A stretch of 64,000 bases of DNA from a candidate division LCP-89 bacterium B3_LCP (GTDB lineage Bacteria; Electryoneota; B3-LCP), in NCBI GenBank assembly GCA_005223185.1, contig NJBN01000007.1, forward strand, positions 126,001 to 190,000. The letters run 5' to 3'. A program made the position numbers and the translations under genes. This document shows, in pieces, positions 28,916 to 38,746 of this stretch. Numbering within the stretch: the first letter of the stretch is position 1; the number at the start of each line of letters is the position of its first letter. Below the pieces are notes generated by a model. It was not told where the DNA came from. It was given only the letters and a program-made list of their open reading frames with translations, and did no database searches.

Positions 28916-29431
28916 CTAATCGTTCAGTTCTTCTAAAACCAGTTTAGTCAGATCCAGTTCATCTCTGGCATAGACGATGTTCCCCAGAGCAGCATCGAAG
29001 ATAATGTCATATTCGCTTTCTTCGCCGATTTTTTGAATTATGGCATTGACTTTATCTATGATGGGCTTGGTCAGCTCTTGGTTCCTCTGATACAGTTTGC
29101 CCGTCTCACCCCAGATTTCCTGCTGGAACTGCTGATATTCCATGTACTTTTTCTCTACTTCCTGAAGCCGTTCCGCTTTCTTCTCTTCTGAAGTTAAAAG
29201 GCTCTGGTTTTTATACTCTTCATCAAGCAAAGTGATCTCATCTTCCATTTTCTTCGCTTCCTCGTACCACTCCCGCTGCTCCTCATCTAAGGTTCTCTGC
29301 GCTTCAATATACTCCTGCGATTCAACCATTATCTGCTGAGAGTTGATATATCCGACTTTCAGGTCCTTGGCGAAAGCTGAAGTTGAGAATATTAACAGGG
29401 CAAGCGTTACGAAGATCAATCTGGTTTGCAT
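28916..29431 (-). CDS. skp: Periplasmic chaperone Skp/OmpH
   Basis: 171 aa. A signal peptide (1-21) is followed by the OmpH fold: VGYINSQQIMVESQEYIEAQ, then a long coiled coil (about 45-115), then YDIIFDAALGNIVYARDELDLT. It holds unfolded outer-membrane proteins on the way to BamA. It lies 60 bases downstream of bamA and 8 bases upstream of lpxD. Confidence 0.95.
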   Translation of the reverse strand: MQTRLIFVTLALLIFSTSAFAKDLKVGYINSQQIMVESQEYIEAQRTLDEEQREWYEEAKKMEDEITLLDEEYKNQSLLTSEEKKAERLQEVEKKYMEYQQFQQEIWGETGKLYQRNQELTKPIIDKVNAIIQKIGEESEYDIIFDAALGNIVYARDELDLTKLVLEELND

Positions 29432-29490
29432 CGGTACCTCTATTTTCTATTGCGTTATATAATCACTGAAACAAACTTATTTTTCATATA

Positions 29491-31899
29491 TCAGAATCCT
29501 CGACCGAACTGAAAATGGGGAATCCATTCACCTTTTCGTTCTCCGGTGGTGGGATCGAAGTAGTCGATACCGTAACCGTAATCCAGACCGATCAAGCCGA
29601 TCATGGGCATGTACAGACGAACGCCCAGTCCCACAGATCTGCGCAGATCGAACACGTCGGTGCTTTCCAGATCATACCAGACGTTTCCAGCTTCGGCAAA
29701 TCCTAACAGAAATATGGTGGGACTGTAAACTACTGGCAGCCTGAGTTCAAAGGACTGCTTGAACATGGTTTTTCCACCAGCAGCATATCCTCCGCTCTGA
29801 GGACCAACAACCCGCTCATCGTAACCACGCAGAGGTATCCCTAACGATAACCCGGACCCTCCCATGAAGAACCGTTCCATGTAAGGCACAGCTTGACCAG
29901 TATTGGTAAATTGGGATACTACACCCATCTCAGTATCCAAATAGAGGACGAAAGGTCCTAAAACCGGTCTGTACCATTGCGAGGTGAAGATATGCTTGTG
30001 GTATCTATCATTGCCGCCTAAAATGCCGCCGGTTAATTCAATGGAATAACGATTCACCGAACCGATGGTGGGGAATTCGGGATTGTCGCGGGAATCGCGG
30101 GTCAATATTGTGGTGATACCTGAAGAGATGCGCGGTTCGTCCTCTACCAACCCTTGCGGATTGGATTGAGCGAAACTCGTGGTGAAATTAGAATAAAGGG
30201 CGCTTTCCAGGCGGTAGATCCAGTCTATGCGGAAGTAGTCATCGGGCCAGCGCAAGCGGCGGCCGGCGCGCAATGATCCGCCAATGATATCCTCATCAAA
30301 ACCATAGTAAGAACCACCGCGTCTGGTATCAAAGAAGCTGACCCCCACCAGCGTAGGCGTATCCAGGAACCAGGGTTCAGTCAAACTTACTGAAAACGTA
30401 CGGTAGATTCTACCAAACTGCCAGTTGAGACTGAAGGATTTACCGGTACCGAAGAGGTTGGGCATGGTGAATCCTAACGACCCTATCATGCCGTCCAATT
30501 CCGAATAGCCAGCGGACATCTGGATCTGATCGGTGGATTTTTCTTCCACTTCGAAGATCAAGTCCACTTCCTGGTCGTTGATCGGCTGAACGTCCGGGAT
30601 TATATTGGAGAAATAATTAAGTATGGTTACCTCCCGGGCGGACCGGTACAGCTTGGTAACGTTGAAGGTATCCCCCGGATCTAAGACGAATTCACGGCGT
30701 ATGACGTTTTCGCGGGTCTTGGTATTGCCTTCTATGAGGATGCGCCGCACCTTAAATTCATTCCCCTCGAATACCTTGAAGTGGATGTTAAGCGTATCAT
30801 CGCCCGTAGGTATTTCAACGGGCGAAACATTCGCATAGATGTATCCACGGTCATAATAAAGGTTAGTGAGCTTTTCATGTACGGTGATGTCCAGCTTCTC
30901 CTTGTCGTACACATCACCTCGTTCGAAGAGCAACTGCTCCACAAGTTCAGCAGCCTCATATAGCGTGTTACCGGAAAAGGTCATTTCGCCAAAATAGTAC
31001 TGTTTGCCTTCATCCACCCAGACGTCCAGAAAGAGACGCCTTTTATCGTCACTGTACTTGACTGAATCGGTGACGATCATGGCATCGCGATAGCCGTGGT
31101 TCTTGTAATGTTCGATAACGAGTTCCTGATCGTCTTGGAACTCCTCTTCGTTGTAGTCTCCGGAACGAAAGATTCCCTTCTGCTTGGTTTCCTTCATCTT
31201 GCCGCGAAGTTTACCGGAAGTGAAGGGATCGTCAGGGAAAAGCCAGTCAACCGTCCAGTAAACTGTGGACAGAGGAAAGAACTTCTTTTTCTTCTCGTGG
31301 GCTTCATTGCCGTGAAAAGTGATGCTTTTAATCTTAACCTTTTTCCCTTCAGCAATATCGAGACGCAAGATAATTCTATCTGTTTCCTCACTAACTGTAG
31401 TTGTGGTATTTACTTCAGCGTGAAGATAGCCTTCATCACCGTAAGCGTCAAGCAATTCACGGCGTGCGGTCATTATCTGGTGCGGTCTGATAATCTGCCC
31501 GGGATAGAAATCCAATACCTCTTCGATTTCATCCTTCTTCATCTTTTTGTTGCCGGAAACCTCTATCTTTTCAAGGCGGGGATATTCATTGACCAGGATT
31601 TTAAGAAAAACACCGTCTGCCACTTCCTGCTCTAAGAGAATCTGTATGTCGGCGAAAAGACCCAATTGCCATATCTGCTTGATAGCCATCTGAATGTTAT
31701 CGCCGCTGATCTCCGATCCCACAATCAAACCGGAATTTGCCCTTATCAGACCTTCATCGGCAGTAACGTTGCCTTCTACAGTAAGACCTAAAAGGCGTAC
31801 ATATCCCGTTTGGCAATAGGCACTAATGGCTATTGACAATATAGCGAGAACAGTAAGGTAATATTTCACTTTCAACATGATTAAATTTTGCTGTTTCAT
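29491..31899 (-). CDS. bamA: Outer membrane protein assembly factor BamA
   Basis: 802 aa. Signal peptide about residues 8-30 (an internal ATG at 31878 could be the true start), five POTRA domains to about 425, then the 16-strand Omp85 barrel, with GxSLGIPLRGYDERVVG-type lid motif (around LSLGIPLRGYDER) and terminal FQFGRGF strand. It inserts beta-barrels into the outer membrane. It follows tamB by 81 bases and precedes skp and the lipid A genes. Confidence 0.97.
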   Translation of the reverse strand: MKQQNLIMLKVKYYLTVLAILSIAISAYCQTGYVRLLGLTVEGNVTADEGLIRANSGLIVGSEISGDNIQMAIKQIWQLGLFADIQILLEQEVADGVFLKILVNEYPRLEKIEVSGNKKMKKDEIEEVLDFYPGQIIRPHQIMTARRELLDAYGDEGYLHAEVNTTTTVSEETDRIILRLDIAEGKKVKIKSITFHGNEAHEKKKKFFPLSTVYWTVDWLFPDDPFTSGKLRGKMKETKQKGIFRSGDYNEEEFQDDQELVIEHYKNHGYRDAMIVTDSVKYSDDKRRLFLDVWVDEGKQYYFGEMTFSGNTLYEAAELVEQLLFERGDVYDKEKLDITVHEKLTNLYYDRGYIYANVSPVEIPTGDDTLNIHFKVFEGNEFKVRRILIEGNTKTRENVIRREFVLDPGDTFNVTKLYRSAREVTILNYFSNIIPDVQPINDQEVDLIFEVEEKSTDQIQMSAGYSELDGMIGSLGFTMPNLFGTGKSFSLNWQFGRIYRTFSVSLTEPWFLDTPTLVGVSFFDTRRGGSYYGFDEDIIGGSLRAGRRLRWPDDYFRIDWIYRLESALYSNFTTSFAQSNPQGLVEDEPRISSGITTILTRDSRDNPEFPTIGSVNRYSIELTGGILGGNDRYHKHIFTSQWYRPVLGPFVLYLDTEMGVVSQFTNTGQAVPYMERFFMGGSGLSLGIPLRGYDERVVGPQSGGYAAGGKTMFKQSFELRLPVVYSPTIFLLGFAEAGNVWYDLESTDVFDLRRSVGLGVRLYMPMIGLIGLDYGYGIDYFDPTTGERKGEWIPHFQFGRGF

Positions 31900-31980
31900 T
31901 AAGCTGGTAAGGTAATCAATTTATCAATAACAATAAAGTGAAAAATGGTCTATTCATCGAAAATGAAGCATCGCTGAATA

Positions 31981-34900
31981 TCAGAAAACGATTGTATAGC
32001 GCAGGGAAACTTCCTGATCCCGCAGGTTCTCCAGGGTATCGTACTCATAGCCCAGATTTAGTACCAGTTTATTGGACACCGGACTCATACGGTATTCCAG
32101 CGCCCAGCGATGCATGAAACCATATCTCCTCTCATCCCTGGCGTTAATTCCGGTGTCCCAGCGTCCGGTATAAGTTAGAAATACGTCATTACTTAAGTAT
32201 TTCCCCACAGAAAACTGCGATTGGCGCAGAAAGTAACTCCCCCAGTCGATACCTTCTTCAAGTTCAGGATCGACACCCAAAACCTGCGCTTCCAAAAAAT
32301 GCTGCGCTATGGTCGGCTGCAATCTGATGAAATCCATATTCAGCATCGATTCAAGTTCCCTCTCAATGGGTCTTATCCAGCGGCGCATGACCGCATCGGA
32401 AATAATCATACCTGAAATGGAAGTCATCTTGTCCTGTATCTGCTCAGGAGAGTAACCCATTGCGGCAAGGATCTGTTCCTGCGAAGATCCAGCATCATCT
32501 TCGATGATGAAAATAAAATCACCCCAGCGCCCTCGACTTTTGCGTTCGCCGGTTATGGGATCTACTACGTACAGGGTCAAATAAACGTTGCGCGAGATGC
32601 CCATAGAGTCGATATATACGGTGGAACCGCGCCCTTCCACCCAGGGTAGAAGGTCATGCAGATCGAAATCGAAAGCGAAACGTTCCACGTTAAATCTCAT
32701 ATCTAAATATTCAATAGTACCACGAGTGGATACCACACTGCCTAAGAAGCCGAAATCGTTCTTTTCAAGACATCCGTGCGCTTTAAGATTACTTAATCCG
32801 GGACTGACGTTCAGATTCACATCAACCGTTGTCAGCAGATCGGAAACTCCGGTGAGGAGTACCGTCTCATTGGCAGTACTGATGGCTTTTGTGTAGCGAT
32901 TATCCCTTTCAGGTTGAATTTCCACATCCCACTGTGCTGAGTTCAGCACGGCGAGCACTCCACGAACAAAGGGAGAAGGAGCCTGTTTTGCTGGTGGCAA
33001 TGGATAAGTAATAATGGTCCCGGCAACCCTGATTTTGCCCATAAAGAGGGGATTGTCAACAGGTCCGGCAAAGAGGAATACTGGCTTTCCTTCCTTACCT
33101 TCAAACTTTAAGTATCCCTTTACCCCCGAAGGCATTAACGAAGGTATCCTGGCGTTTAATCCGCGTCCGCCTGTTTCCAGACCGATCACTCCTAAATCAA
33201 GATCTACTGCAGGGAAATAGAGATGTTGCAATGAATCATATTCCGCCTCTGTAAAATAATTACTCAAGCGCAACCACTGATCGTCAACCTCCCCGCTGAA
33301 TCCCTCAATATGTACCTGATTTTGTCTCAATTTAATATCAACATAGATATTTCTAATTTCGTCCACGACGTCGGAGAACCGCATTAGCCCTTTATCGATG
33401 CTCAGGTGGGCGCTTTTTATGCTCAGTTGATCATTCAGCTTTTCAAGCTCAACCTCAATTTTACCCTGTCCTTCCGATACATGAATGGAACTTTCTATCA
33501 AATTGGGTATTTTTAGAATATTTCCATTTAGAGTGAAATTCAGGTGCAGCGGCGTATTTCCAAAGGGAAGGTAGCCATCTCCTTCAAGGGTAAGATCGGG
33601 CGCTTGCTTTAAGTGAAACTCGGTCAGTTTAAAATGATGGTGTGTGTCAGAATTCAACTGGGCTTTAGCTGCCAACCTTTCAAAGGGGATTTTATATATA
33701 TGTCCAGACGACATCACAACGTCAACGTTTATCTCAGGTTGTGATATGGCGCCTTGAACGGATGCTGCAGCAGTAAGAGGACCTCCCATATCCAGAGGAT
33801 TAGCACCGAGAGTTTTCAAAATATCCGCCAGATCAGCATCATCGGAACCCAAATGGAGATCCAGGCTATCATGGAGGAGATCAACTGATCCATACAGTTT
33901 TAGCAAGCTCAACACGCCGCGTCCTAAGTTGCATTCGGATACGGTAATCTGTTTGTCCGCCATTTCTGCTGAAAAAACAGCCCAGAAATTGGTCTGATCA
34001 TCAAAGAACCCCTTCGATGCATAAAGATGTAAAAGAGCAGAAGGATTATTCACATCACCGAATATTTCAAATCGCCCGTTAATTATACCGCCCATCCGTG
34101 CCGCCAGATCGGGGGCAATGAACTGAACTCCTCTGGAAACATCCCAATTGTTGATTTGCAATTCTAAAGAATTCATATAGCCGGAGCTGGTATTTACCGA
34201 TCCTTGCGCGTAAATGGCATCGTCAAGCTGGAAGTTTTCTATCGAAATTTCCCCTTCATCCATACTCAAGTCAATAGAGCCGCTAAGTTCCGTACCGCCT
34301 ATACGCTGGAAGTTGATATCCCCATTACAAACATATTGTCCATTATTATCAGATGCAACCATACCGTCGAAGGTGAATTGCGAAGGGTCATCCCTGTGAC
34401 CGACCACCATGTTTGTGCTGATTTCATCGGGTGTACCTGATATTTCACCTTCAAGATAAATATTTTTCAAGCTGTTCCAATGTTTCCAACTTAATATATT
34501 TCTGAAGATGGGCAATGGTTCGTACAGGCTCAATATAAATTCCGGTGCGCTGAAGAGGCTGTCACATACCAATTCAATGCTCGATTGGCTATGAGGAATA
34601 TAAATATGTGCCTGAATGGTATTTACACCGGATATAACCGCTGCATCGAAAGAAATCGTTTCACTGGTATTGATGTCGGCAATCCAGTTCCCACTGATGC
34701 TGAGTTCATCAACTTCTTTGTAAAAATCGAAGTTTAAGCTACCGGATAATGAGTTTTTTATTCCCGGGAGCGGTCCAGACCAACTGACGTCTCCTCCGTA
34801 GCCGGTTGAATCAATAGGGAGATTCAGGTTCGCATGGCAATATACTTCCAGGTTCCGGTTATGCGCTTTAAGTTGCCGGATACTGATCTTCTTCCCTTCG

Positions 34901-36069
34901 TAAACTGCGGTAAGACTGATATTACGAAATTCATCCAAAGAGGTTTTAAGGTATCCCAATTCGTTTCTCAATCTAAAAAGAGGTGATAAAAGCTTACCGC
35001 TTACATTGAGGTCAAAGAGTAACTCCCCACCCGGTTCAATACCAGCTTTTTCCGGTAACCAGCTTCGCAGCTCAGTACAATCTGCTGAACGGCCGTTGAG
35101 AGCAATATCCATCTGTGGCTGGCGCAGATCAGGAATTTCGCCCTGTAGAATCCAGGAAGCAGTCAAACCTGAAGCGTAAGCGGGGGAAATTATCAATCGC
35201 CAGTCGTGAACTGCCAATTGCAGAGAATCGAAAGCTATAATCTGTCGGTCTTGAAGGAAAAGCTGTAGGTTCAATAGATCCGTTTTGCCCTCAAATCCAC
35301 TATTGCTGCTATCAGCCCACAGACGATAATGTGCCTTCAACGTATCCAACTTGCCGAACATAGAATCAGGCAGCCCATAATTTGCGCCAACTCTTAAGTT
35401 CTTATATTCAGCAGAAAGAGATGATTCGAAAACACGTCTGCGTTCATCAACCAAAATGCTTATATCCAAACCGCTGGTATGATCGTCAGACGTGTTGCTA
35501 TGGATTTTCCCCTTCAAGAGTCCGGGCAATTCACTCCTGAACGCTCCGCAAAGATTGTCCAACGTAAGGAGGACGTCGCTTGTCGAAGAGAATACATTGA
35601 ACGAACCATTCTCTATATCTAAATTATCAACCCAGAATTCATCAGGAAGTTCACCAATCGCCTCCCAGCCCATTCCATTAACCTCTTTTTTACCACCGGA
35701 TGGGGATTTCTTGGGTTTCAAGTGCAGATTAATCTGGGGTCGGTTGATATTGATGGACTTGATAGACTTCAAAATATCGAACTTCGATCTTAACAACTCA
35801 AATAAGCTAAAGCTGATCCTGATATCGTTTACCTGCAAGTGGTATTTATTCGCCGAATCCTTAACTTCCAGATCATAGAGATTCAAAGCGAAAAAACCGG
35901 GCGCGGCTCGTTTTATCTCAACGGCGCCTTCAAAGGAGCGCCCTAATTGTTCCTGGATGAGGTTGGTGAGATAACGGTCAACATGAAGGAAGGGCCAAGT
36001 CAGCGCCCCGACTAAAATTACTACCAGCAGGGCTAAAGCGACATAGAGCAGGTAGGTGCGAATGCTCAT
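31981..36069 (-). CDS. tamB: TamB/AsmA-like inner-membrane-anchored translocation module protein
   Basis: 1362 aa, usual for TamB-like proteins. One N-terminal membrane helix (YVALALLVVILVGALTWPFL) is followed by an AsmA-like N-terminal region and a very long beta-rich body. The C-terminal DUF490 domain contains GRGSTVYIDSMGISRNVYLTLYV, and the end (VSLRYTIVF) is typical. Such proteins bridge the envelope and carry phospholipid or assist outer-membrane proteins. A TamA partner is not in the window; adjacency to bamA suggests it works with BamA here, as in many non-proteobacteria. Confidence 0.92.
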   Translation of the reverse strand: MSIRTYLLYVALALLVVILVGALTWPFLHVDRYLTNLIQEQLGRSFEGAVEIKRAAPGFFALNLYDLEVKDSANKYHLQVNDIRISFSLFELLRSKFDILKSIKSININRPQINLHLKPKKSPSGGKKEVNGMGWEAIGELPDEFWVDNLDIENGSFNVFSSTSDVLLTLDNLCGAFRSELPGLLKGKIHSNTSDDHTSGLDISILVDERRRVFESSLSAEYKNLRVGANYGLPDSMFGKLDTLKAHYRLWADSSNSGFEGKTDLLNLQLFLQDRQIIAFDSLQLAVHDWRLIISPAYASGLTASWILQGEIPDLRQPQMDIALNGRSADCTELRSWLPEKAGIEPGGELLFDLNVSGKLLSPLFRLRNELGYLKTSLDEFRNISLTAVYEGKKISIRQLKAHNRNLEVYCHANLNLPIDSTGYGGDVSWSGPLPGIKNSLSGSLNFDFYKEVDELSISGNWIADINTSETISFDAAVISGVNTIQAHIYIPHSQSSIELVCDSLFSAPEFILSLYEPLPIFRNILSWKHWNSLKNIYLEGEISGTPDEISTNMVVGHRDDPSQFTFDGMVASDNNGQYVCNGDINFQRIGGTELSGSIDLSMDEGEISIENFQLDDAIYAQGSVNTSSGYMNSLELQINNWDVSRGVQFIAPDLAARMGGIINGRFEIFGDVNNPSALLHLYASKGFFDDQTNFWAVFSAEMADKQITVSECNLGRGVLSLLKLYGSVDLLHDSLDLHLGSDDADLADILKTLGANPLDMGGPLTAAASVQGAISQPEINVDVVMSSGHIYKIPFERLAAKAQLNSDTHHHFKLTEFHLKQAPDLTLEGDGYLPFGNTPLHLNFTLNGNILKIPNLIESSIHVSEGQGKIEVELEKLNDQLSIKSAHLSIDKGLMRFSDVVDEIRNIYVDIKLRQNQVHIEGFSGEVDDQWLRLSNYFTEAEYDSLQHLYFPAVDLDLGVIGLETGGRGLNARIPSLMPSGVKGYLKFEGKEGKPVFLFAGPVDNPLFMGKIRVAGTIITYPLPPAKQAPSPFVRGVLAVLNSAQWDVEIQPERDNRYTKAISTANETVLLTGVSDLLTTVDVNLNVSPGLSNLKAHGCLEKNDFGFLGSVVSTRGTIEYLDMRFNVERFAFDFDLHDLLPWVEGRGSTVYIDSMGISRNVYLTLYVVDPITGERKSRGRWGDFIFIIEDDAGSSQEQILAAMGYSPEQIQDKMTSISGMIISDAVMRRWIRPIERELESMLNMDFIRLQPTIAQHFLEAQVLGVDPELEEGIDWGSYFLRQSQFSVGKYLSNDVFLTYTGRWDTGINARDERRYGFMHRWALEYRMSPVSNKLVLNLGYEYDTLENLRDQEVSLRYTIVF

Positions 36070-36770
36070 TGAACGAAAATTCCATCAGGATCCAGTCTCT
36101 TACAGAGATTGGCATAGATCCATTCGGAGGGATTATCAAGGCTGTCAGAGCGCTTCCCCGGATGGGGAACAGTATCCAATAAGGGCATTCTCTCTAAGTT
36201 TAGAATAAAACGAGTTGCTATGCCAAATCTCCCTCGAGTTCCAACTAAAAAAGACCAGTAGTCATAGCCTGCGACATTCTTAATAGCATGACTCCCGAAT
36301 TTTAACAAGCGCCCCTTAGGATCGATGATTTCAACACCAAGAATACGTCTGCGTAACTCAGCGTGCCTCAAACCCTGCGTATCCGGACCTAAGACAGCGC
36401 CCGCCATTGTGCCAGAATATTTGGACAGAACTTCAGGAAAATCCAGTTGCGTGCCCTCTAAACGTTCCGCTAATTTCGAAGTCAGAATACCGCTTTCAAC
36501 TACAACAGATGCATCTAAATGTTTCAACTCCAACAACTGATTCATCTGTGTTGTCAGAAGGAATATCTGATTCTCTTTAGGCTGATAATTAACGGGAAAG
36601 CTCTGTCCGGTGCCGGTGGCGCATATATGAAGGGTTCTACTCGATGCAATCTTAATCAAGCGCGAGATCGCCTCTCTATTCGATGGTAGAAGGACGATCC
36701 TGGGTAGAAGCTGATCAAGAACCTGGCATCCGCATTCTAAAAACACGTCTCTTAAGTTTTGATCCAACAT
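36066..36770 (-). CDS. Short FAD-binding oxidoreductase domain protein (GlcE/GlcD-like)
   Basis: 234 aa with a PCMH-type FAD-binding domain only: SGTMAGAVLGPDTQGLRHAELRRRILGVEIIDPKGRLLKFG and KNVAGYDYWSFLVGTRGRFGIATRFIL match the GlcE subunit of glycolate oxidase. The usual substrate/C-terminal domain is missing (families are 350-450 aa), and the N-terminus lacks part of the first FAD subdomain motif. The last codons overlap the tamB start by 4 bases (ATGA), so its translation is coupled to tamB. It may be a GlcE-like electron-transfer subunit or a fragment; function unknown. Confidence 0.75.
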   Translation of the reverse strand: MLDQNLRDVFLECGCQVLDQLLPRIVLLPSNREAISRLIKIASSRTLHICATGTGQSFPVNYQPKENQIFLLTTQMNQLLELKHLDASVVVESGILTSKLAERLEGTQLDFPEVLSKYSGTMAGAVLGPDTQGLRHAELRRRILGVEIIDPKGRLLKFGSHAIKNVAGYDYWSFLVGTRGRFGIATRFILNLERMPLLDTVPHPGKRSDSLDNPSEWIYANLCKRLDPDGIFVQ

Positions 36771-36825
36771 ATATATCAGTCCAAAAAATGGAGTCGGTGG
36801 TTACACACTTTTCCTGCAGGATTTG

Positions 36826-36870
36826 TTCCTTTTTCAAAAAAGGCAAAGACCAACCCGGAGGCTGGTCTTT
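36826..36870 (-). terminator. Rho-independent terminator after uppS
   Basis: On the minus strand AAAGACCAGCC and GGTTGGTCTTT form an 11-bp stem (one G-T pair) with a short CTCCG-type loop, followed by GCC and a run of six T. It lies 20 bases after the uppS stop and ends that transcript before the GlcE-like/tamB unit. Confidence 0.85.
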
Positions 36871-36889
36871 CACACAGACGAAAATCCGG

Positions 36890-37630
36890 TTATGGAGAAC
36901 TCAACTGTTCGCTTACTTTACCGAAACGTCTCTCACGTTTTTGATAAGCTCTGATTGCTTCATGCAGCTCCGGCGTCCTGAAATCGGGCCAAAGCGTATC
37001 GGTGACATATATTTCCGTATAGGCTAACTGCCAGAGGAGGAAATTTGACAGCCGCAGTTCACCGGACGTTCTGATCAACAATTCCGGGTCCGGCAGGTCG
37101 GCTGTATAAAGATATTGCGAGAACTCTTTCTCGGTAATACCCTCCCTGCCCTCTCGACAGATCTGCCTGACAGCTTCCATTATCTCCTGGCGACCGCCGT
37201 AGGACAGAGCGAGGTTTAAGATTAATCCCGTGTTACTTTTAAGCTTCTCAATGGCTTTTTGCATACCGGAGCGCGGTTGATCCGGCAGATCGTCTATATT
37301 ACCAATTACCTTAAGTTTGACATTGTTGGAATTCAGGTCCTTCACCTCCCGGTTAATAGTTACCAGCAGGAGTTTCATCAGAGCTGATACTTCGGTTGCA
37401 GGTCTGGACCAGTTTTCAGAAGAGAAGGTATAAAGCGTCAGGACTTTGATGCCCAATTCGCCGCAGGTTTTCACTATCTCACGCACCGAATTGATCCCCT
37501 CTCTATGACCTGCTATGCGGGGTAGATAGCGCTGCTTTGCCCAACGTCCGTTGCCATCCATGATGATGGCAATGTGCTGAGGAATTTTATCGGCATCGAT
37601 AGCCGGTATTTCGGCTGGGGTATTCTTCAT
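36890..37630 (-). CDS. uppS: Undecaprenyl diphosphate synthase
   Basis: 246 aa. It condenses isopentenyl diphosphate onto farnesyl diphosphate in cis to make the C55 carrier. Signatures: IIMDGNGRWAKQR (catalytic Asp), GHREGINSVREIVKTCGELGIK, TLYTFSSENWSRP, DPELLIRTSGELRLSNFLLWQLAYTE. Followed by a clear terminator; the TPR lipoprotein gene is 5 bases upstream. Confidence 0.97.
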   Translation of the reverse strand: MKNTPAEIPAIDADKIPQHIAIIMDGNGRWAKQRYLPRIAGHREGINSVREIVKTCGELGIKVLTLYTFSSENWSRPATEVSALMKLLLVTINREVKDLNSNNVKLKVIGNIDDLPDQPRSGMQKAIEKLKSNTGLILNLALSYGGRQEIMEAVRQICREGREGITEKEFSQYLYTADLPDPELLIRTSGELRLSNFLLWQLAYTEIYVTDTLWPDFRTPELHEAIRAYQKRERRFGKVSEQLSSP

Positions 37631-37635
37631 CGATA

Positions 37636-38685
37636 TTAAGGATTCTGTCCGCGTAGTTCAGTGGCTCTTTTTATGGCATCCGTGCCAGCATCGATTAAGG
37701 ATTGATCATCTTTTTCCTGACCCAAACGAATTTGTGCTATTCCTAAATTGTTCAAAAAATCAGGATTATCAGGGAAGCTTTCCAGTGCCTTTTGATAGCT
37801 ATCTACAGCCTTTGGATTATCCTTCAGTATCTCTAAGTAGATCAAGCCGCATTTCTTTATAGCTGTTTCGTCCTGGGGATTCAGTTCAAAGGATTTTGCA
37901 AACTGAACTACCGCTTCTTCGTATCTCTCCATATCTTCGTAGAGCAGACCCAAATTGAAGATCATATCAGGATCGTCCGGATTATCCTTCATTACCTCCT
38001 GGTAATACTCAAACGCCTTCTCCTGCTGACCAAGCTGGTTATAACAAAAAGCTGCGACTTTGATGGCATCCTTGTTGGCGGGATCGTGACCCTTTATTTC
38101 CATGGCCATATTCAGAGCTTCTTCGACCATGTCCTGATTATAATAAATCTGCATCAAGAGCACACGATCGTCCATCTTCTCGAAAGTCGGATCGAGTTCA
38201 GCAGCTTTCTCCAACGCTGATATAGCATCATCCGGATGCTCAGTGCGGATATATGCCTTACCCAACAGTGCCCATCCCTCCTGATCATCTGGATCAATCA
38301 ATATCGCCATCTTCAACTCATCGATAGCTTTATCAGTTTGTCCGCCGTTAAAGTGTTCCACACCAGCGTTGAATAGATCCCGGGAGTGCTTTGCTTTGAT
38401 ATTATCGATATCAGCTTTATGTTTTTCGCTGATTGCTATGGACGCGTCGAATTCTTCAATCATGGCCGGGTATTCTTTGTGATGGGAATGGATCGTTCCC
38501 AACAGGTAATGCGCCTGTGCATCGTTGGGATTTTCTTTCAATCCTAACTGAAGCTGCTCCTTGGCGTTGTCCAGTTCGTTCTGTTGAAGATAGATCTTGG
38601 CTGAGGTTACATAGGTACTCTGACAGCCGTTCAATCCGAAAGCCAGCAAGCATCCTAACGCCAAAATAGTGATGATAGTCTTCAT
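37636..38685 (-). CDS. TPR-repeat lipoprotein
   Basis: 349 aa. Lipoprotein signal with lipobox FGLNGC (Cys about 21), then about nine TPR units (GWALLGKAYIRTEHPDDAISALEKAAELDP and so on). A membrane-anchored scaffold of unknown partner. It is in an apparent operon with uppS (5-base spacing). Confidence 0.88.
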   Translation of the reverse strand: MKTIITILALGCLLAFGLNGCQSTYVTSAKIYLQQNELDNAKEQLQLGLKENPNDAQAHYLLGTIHSHHKEYPAMIEEFDASIAISEKHKADIDNIKAKHSRDLFNAGVEHFNGGQTDKAIDELKMAILIDPDDQEGWALLGKAYIRTEHPDDAISALEKAAELDPTFEKMDDRVLLMQIYYNQDMVEEALNMAMEIKGHDPANKDAIKVAAFCYNQLGQQEKAFEYYQEVMKDNPDDPDMIFNLGLLYEDMERYEEAVVQFAKSFELNPQDETAIKKCGLIYLEILKDNPKAVDSYQKALESFPDNPDFLNNLGIAQIRLGQEKDDQSLIDAGTDAIKRATELRGQNP

Positions 38686-38746
38686 TTAAGCCTCTGCTCT
38701 TTGTTTATATTATGGTGATTTTATTAGTCTCTCGATGAGTTCCTTT

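Noticed and set aside
31096-31635. 179-residue plus-strand frame opposite bamA
   Set aside because: Antisense to the POTRA region, which is plainly coding on the minus strand.
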